A stretch of DNA of 64,000 nt from Sisyra terminalis (GCA_958496175.1 OY292279.1:3410001-3474000), one strand, 5' to 3'. Numbered from the stretch's first letter, positions 14,145-28,125 are shown. The notes: a model not told the origin generated them from the sequence alone. Program-made: numbers and translations.

Positions 14145-15439
14145 ACGATGGTTAACCCACGGTTTTTTCTTGTGCGAAAAATGATTTCTTTTGCCACTTT
14201 GATGGTCGATATCTCCCATAAACGTGGCTTGTTTTCGGAAAAATTTGCACAGCATGTACAAAAGGACGTATACTTTCAATTGGCATGCTTAGAAAATTTT
14301 TTTGAAATTTTCCATTTCCGTGAAAAATCAACGATGGTTAACCCACGGTTTTTTCTTGTGCGAAAAATGATTTCTTCTGCCACTTTGATGGTCGATATCT
14401 CCCATAAACGTGGCTTGTTTTCGGAAAAATTTGCTCAGCATGTACAAAAGGACGTATACTTTCAATTGGCATGCTTAGAAAACTTTTTTGAAATTTTCGA
14501 TTTCCGTGAAAAATCAACGATGCTTAACCCACGGTTTTTTCTTGTGCGAAAAATGATTTCTTCTGCCACTTTGATGGTCGATATCTCCCATAAACGTGGC
14601 TTGTTTTCGGAAAAATTTGCACAGCATGTACAAAAGGACGTATACTTTCAATTGGCAGGCTTAGAAAATTTTTTTGAAATTTTCCATTTCCGTGAAAAAT
14701 CAACGATGGTTAACCCACGGTTTTTTCTTGTGCGAAAAATGATTTCTTCTGCCATTTTGATGGTCGATATCTCCCATAAACGTGGCTTGTTTTCGGAAAA
14801 ATTTGCACAGCATGTACCAAAGGACGTATACTTTCAATTGGCATTCTTAGAAAACTTTTTTGAAATTTTCCATTTCCGTGAAAAATCAACGATGGCAAAC
14901 CCACGGTTTTTTCTTGTGCGAAAAATGATTTCTTCTGCCACTTTGATGGTCGATATCTCCCATAAACGTGGCTTGTTTTCGGAACAATTTGCACAGCATG
15001 TACAAAAGGACGTATACTTTCAATTGGCTTGCTTAGAAAACATTTTTGAAATTTTCCATTTCCGTGAAAAATCAACGATTGTTAACCCACGGTTTTTTCT
15101 TGTGCGAAAAATTATTTCTTCAGCCACTTTGATGGTCGATATCTCCCATAAACGTGGCTTGTTTTCGGAAAAATTTGCACAGCATGTACTAAAGGACGTA
15201 TACTTTCAATTGGCATGCTTAGAAAACTTTTTTGAAATTTTCCATTTCCGTGAAAAATAAACGATGGTTAACCCACGGTTTTTTCTTGTGCGAAAAATGA
15301 TTTCTTTTGCCACTTTGATGGTCGATATCTCCCATAAACGTGGCTTGTTTTCGGAAAAATTTGCACAGCATGTACAAAAGGACGTATACTTTCAATTGGC
15401 ATGCTTAGAAAATTTTTTTGAAATTTTCCATTTCCGTGA

Positions 15440-17870
15440 AAAATCAACGATGGTTAACCCACGGTTTTTTCTTGTGCGAAAAATGATTTCTTCTGCCATT
15501 TTGATGGTCGATATCTCCCAAAAACGTGGCTTGTTTTCGGAAAAATTTGCACAGCATGTACCAAAGGACGTATACTTTTAATTGGCATGCTTAGAAAACT
15601 TTTTTGAAATTTTCCATTTCCGTGAAAAATAAACGATGGTTAACCCACGGTTTTTTCTTGTGCGAAAAATGATTTCTTCTGCCACTTTGATGGTCGATAT
15701 CTCCCATAAACGTGGCTTGTTTTCGGAAAAATTTGCACAGCATGTACAAAAGGACGTATACTTTCAATAGGCATGCTTAGAAAATTTTTTTGAAATTTTC
15801 CATTTCCGTGAAATATCAACGATGGTTAACCCACGGTTTTTTCTTGTGCGAAAAATGATTTCTTCTGCCACTTTGATGGTCGATATCTCCCATAAACGTT
15901 GCTTGTTTTCGGAAAAATTTGCACAGCATGTACAAAAGGACGTATACTTTCAATTAGCATGCTTAGAAAATTTTTTTGAAATTTTCCATTTCCGTGAAAA
16001 ATCAACGATGGTTAACCCACGGTTTTTTCTTGTGCGAAAAATGATTTCTTCTGCCATTTTGATGGTCGATATCTCCCATAAACGTGGCTTGTTTTCGGAA
16101 AAATTTGCACAGCATGTACCAAAGGACGTATACTTGCAATTGGCATGCTTAGAAAACTTTTTTGAAATTTTCCATTTCCGTGAAATATCAACGATGGTTA
16201 ACCCACGGTTTTTTCTTGTGCGAAAAATGATTTCTTCTGCCACTTTGATGGTCGATATCTCCCATAAACGTTGCTTGTTTTCGGAAAAATTTGCACAGCA
16301 TGTACAAAAGGACGTATACTTTCAATTAGCATGCTTAGAAAATTTTTTTGAAATTTTCCATTTCCGTGAAAAATCAACGATGGTTAACCCACGGTTTTTT
16401 CTTGTGCGAAAAATGATTTCTTCTGCCACTTTGATGGTCGATATCTCCCATAAACGTGGCTTGTTAGCGGAAAAATTTGCTCAGCATGTACAAAAGGACG
16501 TATACTTTCAATTGGCATACTTAGAAAACTTTTTTGAAATTTTCGATTTCCGTGAAAAATCAACGATGGTTAACCCACGGTTTTTTCTTGTGCGAAAAAT
16601 GATTTCTTGTGCCATTTTGATGGTCGATATCTCCCATAAACGGGGCTTGTTTTCGGAAAAATTTGCACAGCATGTACAAAACGACGTATACTTTCAATTG
16701 GCGTACTTAGAAAATTTATTGGAAATTTTCCATTTCCGTGAAAAATCAACCATGGTTAACCCACGGTTTTTTCTTGTGCGAAAAATGATTTCTTCTGCCA
16801 TTTTGATGGTCGATATCTCCCATAAACGTTGCTTGTTTTCGGAAAAATTTGCACAGCATGTACAAAACGACGTATACTTTTAATTGGCAGGCTTAGAAAA
16901 TTTTTTTGAAATTTTCCATTTCCGTGAAAAATCAACGATGGTTAACCCACGGTTTTTTCTTGTGCGAAAAATGATTTCTTCTGCCATTTTGATGGTCGAT
17001 ATCTCCCAAAAACGTGGCTTGTTTTCGGAAAAATTTGCACAGCATGTACCAAAGGACGTATACTTTTAATTGGCATGCTTAGAAAACTTTTTTGAAATTT
17101 TCCATTTCCGTGAAAAATAAACGATGGTTAACCCACGGTTTTTTCTTGTGCGAAAAATGATTTCTTCTGCCACTTTGATGGTCGATATCTCCCATAAACG
17201 TGGCTTGTTTTCGGAAAAATTTGCACAGCATGTACAAAAGGACGTATACTTTCAATAGGCATGCTTAGAAAATTTTTTTGAAATTTTCCATTTCCGTGAA
17301 ATATCAACGATGGTTAACCCACGGTTTTTTCTTGTGCGAAAAATGATTTCTTCTGCCACTTTGATGGTCGATATCTCCCATAAACGTTGCTTGTTTTCGG
17401 AAAAATTTGCACAGCATGTACAAAAGGACGTATACTTTCAATTAGCATGCTTAGAAAATTTTTTTGAAATTTTCCATTTCCGTGAAAAATCAACGATGGT
17501 TAACCCACGGTTTTTTCTTGTGCGAAAAATGATTTCTTCTGCCATTTTGATGGTCGATATCTCCCATAAACGTGGCTTGTTTTCGGAAAAATTTGCACAG
17601 CATGTACCAAAGGACGTATACTTGCAATTGGCATGCTTAGAAAACTTTTTTGAAATTTTCCATTTCCGTGAAATATCAACGATGGTTAACCCACGGTTTT
17701 TTCTTGTGCGAAAAATGATTTCTTCTGCCACTTTGATGGTCGATATCTCCCATAAACGTTGCTTGTTTTCGGAAAAATTTGCACAGCATGTACAAAAGGA
17801 CGTATACTTTCAATTAGCATGCTTAGAAAATTTTTTTGAAATTTTCCATTTCCGTGAAAAATCAACGATG
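15440..17870 (+). repeat. Higher-order repeat, 1488-bp period (8-mer)
   Basis: Monomers starting at 15822 are repeated at 17310, exactly 1488 bp (8 x 186) later. They include the rare variants CGTTGC and TACTTGCAATTGG. The shared segment also covers the preceding monomers with TTTTAATTGG (about 15570 and 17065) and CAATAGGC (about 15768 and 17256). The two copies diverge in the fourth monomer, so the duplication junction can be located near 16380/17870. Confidence 0.85.
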
Positions 17871-18052
17871 GTTAACCCACGGTTTTTTCTTGTGCGAAAA
17901 ATGATTTCTTCTGCCATTTTGATGGTCGATATCTCCCAAAAACGTGGCTTGTTTTCGGAAAAATTTGCACAGCATGTACCAAAGGACGTATACTTTCAAT
18001 TGGCATGCTTAGAAAACATTTTTGAAATTTTCCATTTCCGTAAAAATAAACG

Positions 18053-21000
18053 ATGGTTAACCCACGGTTTTTTCTTGTGCGAAAAATGATTTCTTCTGCC
18101 ACTTTGATGGTCGATATCTCCCATAAACGTGGCTTGTTTTCGGAAAAATTTGCACAGCATGTACAAAAGGACGTATACTTTCAATTAGCATGCTTAGAAA
18201 ATTTTTTTGAAATTTTCCATTTCCGTGAAAAATCAACGATGGTTAACCCACGGTTTTTTCTTGTGCGAAAAATGATTTCTTCTGCCACTTTGATGGTCGA
18301 TATCTCCCATAAACGCTGCTTGTTTTCGGAAAAATTTGCACAGAATGTACAAAAGGACGTATACTTTTAATTGGCATGCTTAGAAAATTTTTTTGAAATT
18401 TTCCATTTCCGTGAAAAATCAACGATGGTTAACCCACGGTTTTTTCTTGTGCGAAAAATGATTTCTTCTGCCACTTTGATGGTCGATATCTCCCATAAAC
18501 GTTGCTTGTTTTCGGAAAAATTTGCACAGCATGTACAAAAGGACGTATACTTTCAATTGGCGTGCTTAGAAAATTTATTTGAAATTTTCCATTTCCGTGA
18601 AAAATCAACGATGGTTAACCCACGGTTTTTTCTTGTGCGAAAAATGATTTCTTCTGCCACTTTGATGGTCGATATCTCCCATAAACGTGGCTTTTTTTCG
18701 GAAAAATTTGCACAGCATGTACAAAAGGACGTATACTTTCAATTGGCGTGCTTAGAAAATTTATTTGAAATTTTCCATTTCCGTGAAAAATCAACGATGG
18801 TTAACCCACGGTTTTTTCTTGTGCGAAAAATGATTTCTTCTGCCACTTTGATGGTCGATATCTCCCATAAACGTGGTTTGTTTTCGGAAAAATTTGCACA
18901 GCTTGTACAAAAGGACGTATACTTTCAATTGGCATGCTTAGAAAACTTTTTTGAAATTTTCCATTTCCGTGAAAAATCAACGATGGTTATCCCACGGTTT
19001 TTTCTTGTGCGAAAAATGATTTCTTCTGCCACTTTGATGGTCGATATCTCCCATAAACGTGGTTTGTTTTCGGAAAAATTTGCACAGCATGTACAAAAGG
19101 ACGTATACTTTCAATTGGCGTGCTTAGAAAATTTATTTGAAATTTTCCATTTCCGTGAAAAATCAACGATGGTTAACCCACGGTTTTTTCTTGTGCGAAA
19201 AATGATTTCTTCTGCCATTTTGATGGTCGATATCTCCCAAAAACGTGGCTTGTTTTCGGAAAAATTTGCACAGCATGTACCAAAGGACGTATACTTTCAA
19301 TTGGCATGCTTAGAAAACTTTTTTGAAATTTTCCATTTCCGTGAAAAATAAACGATGGTTAACCCTCGGTTTTTTCTTGTGCGAAAAATGATTTCTTCTG
19401 CCACTTTGATGGTCGATATCTCCCATAAACGTGGCTTGTTTTCGGAAAAATTTGCACAGCATGTACAAAAGGACGTATACTTTCAATTAGCATGCTTAGA
19501 AAATTTTTTTGAAATTTTCCATTTCCGTGAAAAATAAACGATGGTTAACCCTCGGTTTTTTCTTGTGCGAAAAATGATTTCTTCTGCCACTTTGATGGTC
19601 GATATCTCCCATAAACGTGGCTTGTTTTCGGAAAAATTTGCACAGCATGTACAAAAGGACGTATACTTTCAATTAGCATGCTTAGAAAATTTTTTTGAAA
19701 TTTTCCATTTCCGTGAAATATCAACGATGGTTAACCCACGGTTTTTTCTTGTGCGAAAAATGATTTCTTGTGCCATTTTGATGGTCGATATCTCCCATAA
19801 AAGTGGCTTGTTTTCGGAAAAATTTGCACAGCATGTATCAAAGGACGTATACTTTAAATTGGCATGCTTAGAAAACTATTTTGAAATTTTCCATTTCCGT
19901 GAAAAATCAACGATGGTTAACCCACGGTTTTTTCTTGTGCGAAAAATGATTTCTTCTGCCACTTTGATGGTCGATATCTCCCATAAACGTGGCTTGTTTT
20001 CGGAAAAATTTGCACAGCATGTACAAAAGGACGTATACTTTCAATTGGCTTGCTTAGAAAACTTTTTTGAAATTTTCCATTTCCGTGAAATATCAACGAT
20101 GGTTAACCCACGGTTTTTTCTTGTGCGAAAAATGATTTCTTCTGCCACTTTGACGGTCGATATCTCCCATAAACGCTGCTTGTTTTCGGAAAAATTTGCA
20201 CAGAATGTACAAAAGGACGTATACTTTCAATTGGCATGCTTAGAAAATTTTTTTGAAATTTTCCATTTCCGTGAAAAATCAACGATGGTTAACCCACGGT
20301 TTTTTCTTGTGCGAAAAATGATTTCTTCTGCCACTTTGATGGTCGATATCTCCCATAAACGTGGCTTGTTTTCGAAAAAATTTGCACAGCATGTACAAAA
20401 GGACGTATACTTCCAATTGGCATGCTTAGAAAACTTTTTTGAAATTTTCCATTTCCGAGAAAAATCAACGATGGTTAACCCACGGTTTTTTCTTGTGCGA
20501 AAAATGATTTCTTCTGCCACTTTGATGGTCGATATCTCCCATAAACGTTGCTTGTTTTCGGAAAAATTAGCACAGCATGTACAAAAGGACGTGTACTTTC
20601 AATTTGCATGCTTAGAAAATTTTTTTGAAATTTTCCATTTCCGTGAAAAATCAACGATGGTTAACCCACGGTTTTTTCTTGTGCGAAAAATGATTTCTTC
20701 TGCCATTTTGATGGTCGATATCTCCCAAAAACGTGGCTTGTTTTCGGAAAAATTTGCACAGCATGTACCAAAGGACGTATACTTTCAATTGGCATGCTTA
20801 GAAAACTTTTTTGAAATTTTCCATTTCCGTGAAAAATAAACGATGGTTAACCCTCGGTTTTTTCTTGTGCGAAAAATGATTTCTTCTGCCACTTTGATGG
20901 TCGATATCTCCCATAAACGTGGCTTGTTTTCGGAAAAATTTGCACAGCATGTACAAAAGGACGTATACTTTCAATTAGCATGCTTAGAAAATTTTTTTGA

Positions 21001-23495
21001 AATTTTCCATTTCCGTGAAAAATCAACGATGGTTAACCCACAGTTTTTTCATGTGCGAAAAATGATTTCTTCTGCCACTTTGATGGTTGATATCTCCCAT
21101 AAACGTGGCTTGTTTTCGGAAAAATTTGCACAGCATGTACAAAAGGACGTATACTTTCAATTGGCATGCTAAGAAAACTTTTTTGAAATTTTCCATTTCC
21201 GTGAAAAATCAACGATGGTTAACCCACGGTTTTTTCTTGTGCGAAAAATGATTTCTTCTGCCACTTTGATGGTCGATATCTCCCATAAACGTGGCTTGTT
21301 TTCGGAAAAATTTGCACAGCATGTACAAAAGGACGTATACTTTCAATTGGCATGCTTAGAAAATTTTTTTGAAATTTTCCATTTCCGTGAAAAATCAACG
21401 ATGGTTAACCCACGGTTTTTTCTTGTGCGAAAAATGATTTCTTCTGCCATTTTGATGGTCGATATCTCCCAAAAACGTGGCTTGTTTTCGGAAAAATTTG
21501 CACAGCATGTACCAAAGGACGTATACTTTCAATTGGCATGCTTAGAAAACATTTTTGAAATTTTCCATTTCCGTAAAAATAAACGATGGTTAACCCACGG
21601 TTTTTTCTTGTGCGAAAAATGATTTCTTCTGCCACCTTGATGGTCGATATCTCCCATAAACGTGGCTTGTTTTCGGAAAAATTTGCACAGCATGTACAAA
21701 AGGACGTATACTTTCAATTAGCATGCTTAGAAAATTTTTTTGAAATTTTCCATTTCCGTGAAAAATCAACGATGGTTAACCCACGGTTTTTTCTTGTGCG
21801 AAAAATGATTTCTTCTGCCACTTTGATGGTCGATATCTCCCATAAACGCTGCTTGTTTTCGGAAAAATTTGCACAGAATGTACAAAAGGACGTATACTTT
21901 TAATTGGCATGCTTAGAAAATTTTTTTGAAATTTTCCATTTCCGTGAAAAATCAACGATGGTTAACCCACGGTTTTTTCTTGTGCGAAAAATGATTTCTT
22001 CTGCCACTTTGATGGTCGATATCTCCCATAAACGTTGCTTGTTTTCGGAAAAATTTGCACAGCATGTACAAAAGGACGTATACTTTCAATTGGCGTGCTT
22101 AGAAAATTTATTTGAAATTTTCCATTTCCGTGAAAAATCAACGATGGTTAACCCACGGTTTTTTCTTGTGCGAAAAATGATTTCTTCTGCCACTTTGATG
22201 GTCGATATCTCCCATAAACGTGGCTTTTTTTCGGAAAAATTTGCACAGCATGTACAAAAGGACGTATACTTTCAATTGGCGTGCTTAGAAAATTTATTTG
22301 AAATTTTCCATTTCCGTGAAAAATCAACGATGGTTAACCCACGGTTTTTTCTTGTGCGAAAAATGATTTCTTCTGCCACTTTGATGGTCGATATCTCCCA
22401 TAAACGTGGTTTGTTTTCGGAAAAATTTGCACAGCTTGTACAAAAGGACGTATACTTTCAATTGGCATGCTTAGAAAACTTTTTTGAAATTTTCCATTTC
22501 CGTGAAAAATCAACGATGGTTATCCCACGGTTTTTTCTTGTGCGAAAAATGATTTCTTCTGCCACTTTGATGGTCGATATCTCCCATAAACGTGGCTTGT
22601 TTTCGGAAAATATAGCACAGCATGTACAAAAGGACGTGTACTTTCAATTTGCATGCTTAGAAAATTTTTTTGAAATTTTCCATTTCCGTGAAAAATCAAC
22701 GATGGTTAACCCACGGTTTTTTCTTGTGCGAAAAATGATTTCTTCTGCCATTTTGATGGTCGATATCTCCCAAAAACGTGGCTTGTTTTCGGAAAAATTT
22801 GCACAGCATGTACCAAAGGACGTATACTTTCAATTGGCATGCTTAGAAAACTTTTTTGAAATTTTCCATTTCCGTGAAAAATAAACGATGGTTAACCCTC
22901 GGTTTTTTCTTGTGCGAAAAATGATTTCTTCTGCCACTTTGATGGTCGATATCTCCCATAAACGTGGCTTGTTTTCGGAAAAATTTGCACAGCATGTACA
23001 AAAGGACGTATACTTTCAATTAGCATGCTTAGAAAATTTTTTTGAAATTTTCCATTTCCGTGAAAAATCAACGATGGTTAACCCACGGTTTTTTCATGTG
23101 CGAAAAATGATTTCTTCTGCCACTTTGATGGTCGATATCTCCCATAAACGCTGCTTGTTTTCGGAAAAATTTGCACAGCATGTACAAAAGGACGTATACT
23201 TTCAATTGGCATGCTAAGAAAACTTTTTTGAAATTTTCCATTTCCGTGAAAAATCAACGATGGTTAACCCACGGTTTTTTCTTGTGCGAAAAATGATTTC
23301 TTCTGCCACTTTGATGGTCGATATCTCCCATAAACGTGGCTTGTTTTCGGAAAAATTTTCACAGCATGTACAAAAGGACGTATACTTACAATTGGCATGC
23401 TTAGAAAATTTTTTTGAAATTTTCCATTTCCGTGAAAAATCAACGATGGTTAACCCACGGTTTTTTCTTGTGCGAAAAATGATTTCTTCTGCCAT
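18053..23495 (+). repeat. Higher-order repeat, 3533-bp period (19-mer)
   Basis: The block beginning at 18053 recurs at 21586, 3533 bp later (19 x 186 minus one). It carries private variants such as CCGTAAAAATAAACG (one A missing), GGCTTTTTTTCGG, CACAGCTTGTAC, CAGAATGTAC and GGTTATCCCACGG in the same order. The copies are nearly identical apart from a substituted monomer near 22600 (GGAAAATATAGCACAG), which resembles a monomer near 20565 and suggests local gene conversion or unequal exchange. Confidence 0.85.
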
Positions 23496-24375
23496 TTTGA
23501 TGGTCGATATCTCCCAAAAACGTGGCTTGTTTTCGGAAAAATTTGCACAGCATGTACCAAAGGACGTATACTTTCAATTGGCATGCTTAGAAAACTTTTT
23601 TGAAATTTTCCATTTCCGTGAAAAATAAACGATGGTTAACCCACGGTTTTTTCTTGTGCGAAAAATGATTTCTTCTGCCACTTTGATGGTCGATATCTCC
23701 CATAAACGTGGCTTGTTTTCGGAAAAATTTGCACAGCATGTACAAAAGGACGTATACTTTCAATTAGCATGCTTAGAAAATTTTTTTGAAATTTTCCATT
23801 TCCGTGAAAAATCAACGATGGTTAACCCACGGTTTTTTCTTGTGCGAAAAATGATTTCTTCTGCCACTCATATGGTCGATATCTCCCATAAACGTGGCTT
23901 GTTTTCGGAAAAATTTGCACAGCATGTACAAAAGGACGTATACTTTCAATTGGCATGCTTAGAAAATTTTTTTGAAATTTTCCATTTCCGTGAAAAATCA
24001 ACGATGGTTAACCCACGGTTTTTTCTTGTGCGAAAAATGATTTCTTCTGCCACTTTGATGGTCGATATCTCCCATAAACGTTGCTTGTTTTCGGAAAAAT
24101 TTGCACAGCATGTACAAAAGGACGTATATTTTCAATTGGCATGCTTAGAAAATTTTTTTGAAATTTTCCATTTCCGTGAAAAATCAACGATGGTTAACCC
24201 ACGGTTTTTTCTTGTGCGAAAAATGATTTCTTCTGCCACTCATATGGTCGATATCTCCCATAAACGTGGCTTGTTTTCGGAAAAATTTGCACAGCATGTA
24301 CAAAAGGACGTATACTTTCAATAGGCATGCTTAGAAAATTTTTTTGAAATTTTCCATTTCCGTGAAATATCAACG

Positions 24376-27300
24376 ATGGTTACCCCACGGTTTTTTCTTG
24401 TGCGAAAAATAATTTCTTCTGCCACTTTGATGGTCGATATCTCCCATAAACGTGGCTTGTTTTCGGAAAAATTTGCACAGCATGTACAAAAGGACGTATA
24501 CTTTCAATTGGCGTGCTTAGAAAATTTATTTGAAATTTTCCATTTCCGTGAAAAATCAACGATGGTAAACCCACGGTTTTTTCTTGTGCGAAAAATGATT
24601 TCTGCTGCCACTTTGATGGTCGATATCTCCCATAAACGTGGCTTGTTTTCGGAAAAATTTGCACAGCATGTACAAAAGGACGTATACTTTCAAATGGCAT
24701 GCTTAGAAAATTTTTTTGAAATTTTCCATTTCCGTGAAAAAACAACGATGGTTAACCCACGGTTTTTTCTTGTGCGAAAAATGATTTCTTCTGCCATTTT
24801 GATGGTCGATATCTCCCATAAACGTGGCTTGTTTTCGGAAAAATTTGCACAGCATGTACAAAATGACGTATACTTTCAATTGGCATGCTTAGAAAATTTT
24901 TTTGAAATTTTCCATTTCCGTGAAAAAACAACGATGGTTAACCCACGGTTTTTTCTTGTGCGAAAAATGATTTCTTCTGCCACTTTGATGGTCGATATCT
25001 CCCATAAACGTGGCTTGTTTTCGGAAAAATTTGCACAGCATGTACAAAAGGACGTATACTTTCAATTGGCATGCTTAGAAAATTTTTTTGAAATTTTCCA
25101 TTTCCGTGAAAAAGCAACGATGGTTAACCCACGGTTTTTTCTTGTGCGAAAAATGATTTCTTCTGCCACTTTGATGGTCGATATCTCCCATAAACGCTGC
25201 TTGTTTTTGGAAAAATTTGCACAGAATGTACAAAAGGACGTATACTTTCAATTGGCATGCTTAGAAAATTTTTTTGAAATTTTCCATTTCCGTGAAAAAT
25301 CAACGATGGTTAACCCACGGTTTTTTCTTGTGCGAAAAATGATTTCTTCTGCCACTTTGATGGTCGATATCTCCCATAAACGTGGCTTGTTCTCGGAAAA
25401 ATTTGCACAGCATGTACAAAAGGACGTATACTTTCAATTGGCATGCTTAGAAAATTTTTTTGAAATTTTCCATTTCCGTGAAAAAGCAACGATGGTTAAC
25501 CCACGGTTTTTTCTTGTGCGAAAAATGATTTCTTCTGCCATTTTGATGGTCGATATCTCCCATAAACGTGGCTTGTTTTCGGAAAAATTTGCACAGCATG
25601 TACCAAAGGACGTATACTTTCAATTGGCATGCTTAGAAAATTTTTTTGAAATTTTCCATTTCCGTGAAAAATCAACGATGGTTAACCCACGGTTTTTTCT
25701 TGTGCGAAAAATGATTTCTTCAGCCACTTTGATGGTCGATATCTCCCATAAACGTGGCTTGTTTTCGGAAAAATATGCTCAGCATGTACAAAAGGACGTA
25801 TACTTTCAATTGGCTTGCTTAGAAAATTTTTTTGAAATTTTCCATTTCCGTGAAAAATCAACGATGGTTAACCCACGGTTTTTTCTTGTGCGAAAAATGA
25901 TTTCTTCTGCCACTTTGATGGTCGATATCTCCCATAAACGCTGCTTGTTTTTGGAAAAATTTGCACAGAATATACAAAAGGACGTATACTTTCAATTGGC
26001 ATGCTTAGAAAATTTTTTTGAAATTTTCCATTTCCGTGAAAAATCAACGATGGTTAACCCACGGTTTTTTCTTGTGCGAAAAATGATTTCTTCTGCCACT
26101 TTGATGGTCGATATCTCCCATAAACGTGGCTTGTTTTCGGAAAAATTTGCACAGCATGTACAAAAGGACGTATACTTTCAATTGGCATGCTTAGAAAATT
26201 TTTTTGAAATTTTCCATTTCCGTGAAAAAACAACGATGGTTAACCCACGGTTTTTTCTTGTGCGAAAAATGATTTCTTCTGCCATTTTGATGGTCGATAT
26301 CTCCCATAAACGTGGCTTGTTTTCGGAAAAATTTGCACAGCATGTACAAAAGGACGTATACTTTCAATTGGCATGCTTAGAAAATTTTTTTGAAATTTTC
26401 CATTTCCGTGAAAAAACAACGATGGTTAACCCACGGTTTTTTCTTGTGCGAAAAATGATTTCTTCTGCCACTTTGATGGTCGATATCTCCCATAAACGTG
26501 GCTTGTTTTCGGAAAAATTTGCACAGCATGTACAAAAGGACGTATACTTTCAATTGGCATGCTTAGAAAATTTTTTTGAAATTTTCCATTTCCGTGAAAA
26601 AGCAACGATGGTTAACCCACGGTTTTTTCTTGTGCGAAAAATGATTTCTTCTGCCACTTTGATGGTCGATATCTCCCATAAACGCTGCTTGTTTTTGGAA
26701 AAATTTGCACAGAATGTACAAAAGGACGTATACTTTCAATTGGCATGCTTAGAAAATTTTTTTGAAATTTTCCATTTCCGTGAAAAATCAACGATGGTTA
26801 ACCCACGGTTTTTTCTTGTGCGAAAAATGATTTCTTCTGCCACTTTGATGGTCGATATCTCCCATAAACGTGGCTTGTTCTCGGAAAAATTTGCACAGCA
26901 TGTACAAAAGGACGTATACTTTCAATTGGCATGCTTAGAAAATTTTTTTGAAATTTTCCATTTCCGTGAAAAATCAACGATGGTTAACCCACGGTTTTTT
27001 CTTGTGCGAAAAATGATTTCTTCTGCCACTTTGATGGTCGATATCTCCCATAAACGTGGCTTGTTTTCGGAAAAATTTGCACAGCATGTACAAAAGGACG
27101 TATACTTTCAATTGGCATGCTTAGAAAATTTATTTGAAATTTTCCATTTCCGTGAAAAATCAACGATGGTTAACCCACGGTTTTTTCTTGTGCGAAAAAT
27201 GATTTCTTCTGCCACTTTGATGGTCGATATCTCCCATAAACGCTGCTTGTTTTCGGAAGAATTTGCACAGCATGTACAAAAGGACGTATACTTTCAATTG

Positions 27301-27582
27301 GCATGCTTAGAAAATTTTTTTGAAATTTTCCATTTCCGTGAAAAATCAACGATGGTTAACCCACGGTTTTTTCTTGTGCGAAAAATGATTTCTTCTGCCA
27401 TTTTGATGGTCGATATCTCCCATAAACGTGGCTTGTTTTCGGAAAAATTTGCACAGCATGTACCAAAGGACGTATACTTTCAATTGGCATGCTTAGAAAA
27501 CTTTTTTGAAATTTTCCATTTCCGTGAAAAATCAACGATGTTTAACCCACGGTTTTTTCTTGTGCGAAAAATGATTTCTTCT
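24376..27582 (+). repeat. Terminal satellite subdomain with longest uninterrupted frame
   Basis: The last ~17 monomers before the array edge have no in-frame stop, giving 1086 open codons that run about 54 bp past the edge. An internal eight-monomer (1488-bp) duplication is visible: the monomer with CTTGTTTTTGGAAAAATTTGCACAGAATGTAC-type variants at about 25196 recurs at about 26684, and a relative lies at 25938. Private variants (GAAAAAACAACG, GAAAAAGCAACG) mark these monomers. I see no initiation context or splice signal that makes it a gene. The openness follows from a monomer length divisible by three plus homogenisation from a stop-free monomer. Confidence 0.8.
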
Positions 27583-28125
27583 GGTGTATGCGTTTTCACA
27601 TCCTTATCTTCCCCGTTAAAATTTCCAAGGATCTAGGCAATATATAACTTTTATTTTTTTGCAAGAAAGTAAATGATGATTTAGTCTATAATATTCAGCT
27701 CAATTTAGGTGAAAAAGTTCCTCCTTATATCCGTTTTATGCACTTGTAAATTGTTCTCCTAAACAACGCTAAACTGCGTGTCGAATTTAGTTGGAAGCTA
27801 TGAGTACATTCCCCTGACTCATAGGTGGCGATTAAAACTTAAGGTGGTTTAATTGACGTTACATGTCAAGAGTTCACACGTTCTAGCGTAGATGGAGCAA
27901 GTATGCATGTCAATCTGACAGCTAATTTTTGAAAGTTTTTGTTTTATAATTGTCTTTTCTATATCTAAATAAATCTCGCAACTATCCGTTTTTTTAATGA
28001 ATGCAGAAGTTTAAGAACTACAATTTCAATTATGTAATGGGCTGCACCTTATGTTCCCCAGTATACATGTTAATGTAGCTAGAAAGTATAATTTGTTTAA
28101 GTAATAATAAATTATATTTTTACAG

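Larger units (their letters stand above)
1..27582 (+). repeat. 186-bp satellite DNA array (~148 monomers, open at the left edge)
   Basis: A single tandem array of a ~186-bp monomer, all copies in the same orientation. Nearly every monomer carries the same landmarks in order: GGTTAACCCACGG, TTCTTGTGCGAAAAATG, GATATCTCCCATAAACG, GTACAAAAGGACGTATAC, GGCATGCTTAGAAAA and CCATTTCCGTGAAA. Monomers differ by a few substitutions and rare 1-bp deletions. The window starts inside a monomer, so the array extends further left. It ends part-way through a monomer at about 27582, some 45 bp after that copy's ATG. The length is divisible by three, so long frames of a 62-residue repeat read through (up to 1086 codons at 24376-27636). 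Stops recur inside many monomers (AAATAAACG for AAATCAACG, CAATAG, TTTTAATTG, GCTAAG), and many variants change the amino acid, for example the CGTGGC site becoming CGTCGC, CGTAGC, CGCTGC or CGGGGC. I therefore read it as non-coding satellite. Confidence 0.97.

Noticed and set aside
1..27582. CRISPR array or bacterial direct repeats
   Set aside because: Monomers are adjacent, about 186 bp, with no unique spacers; the context is eukaryotic.
1..27582. Hammerhead ribozyme in the satellite, as known from some animal satellites
   Set aside because: Neither strand of the monomer has a CTGANGA core paired with GAAAC at suitable spacing.
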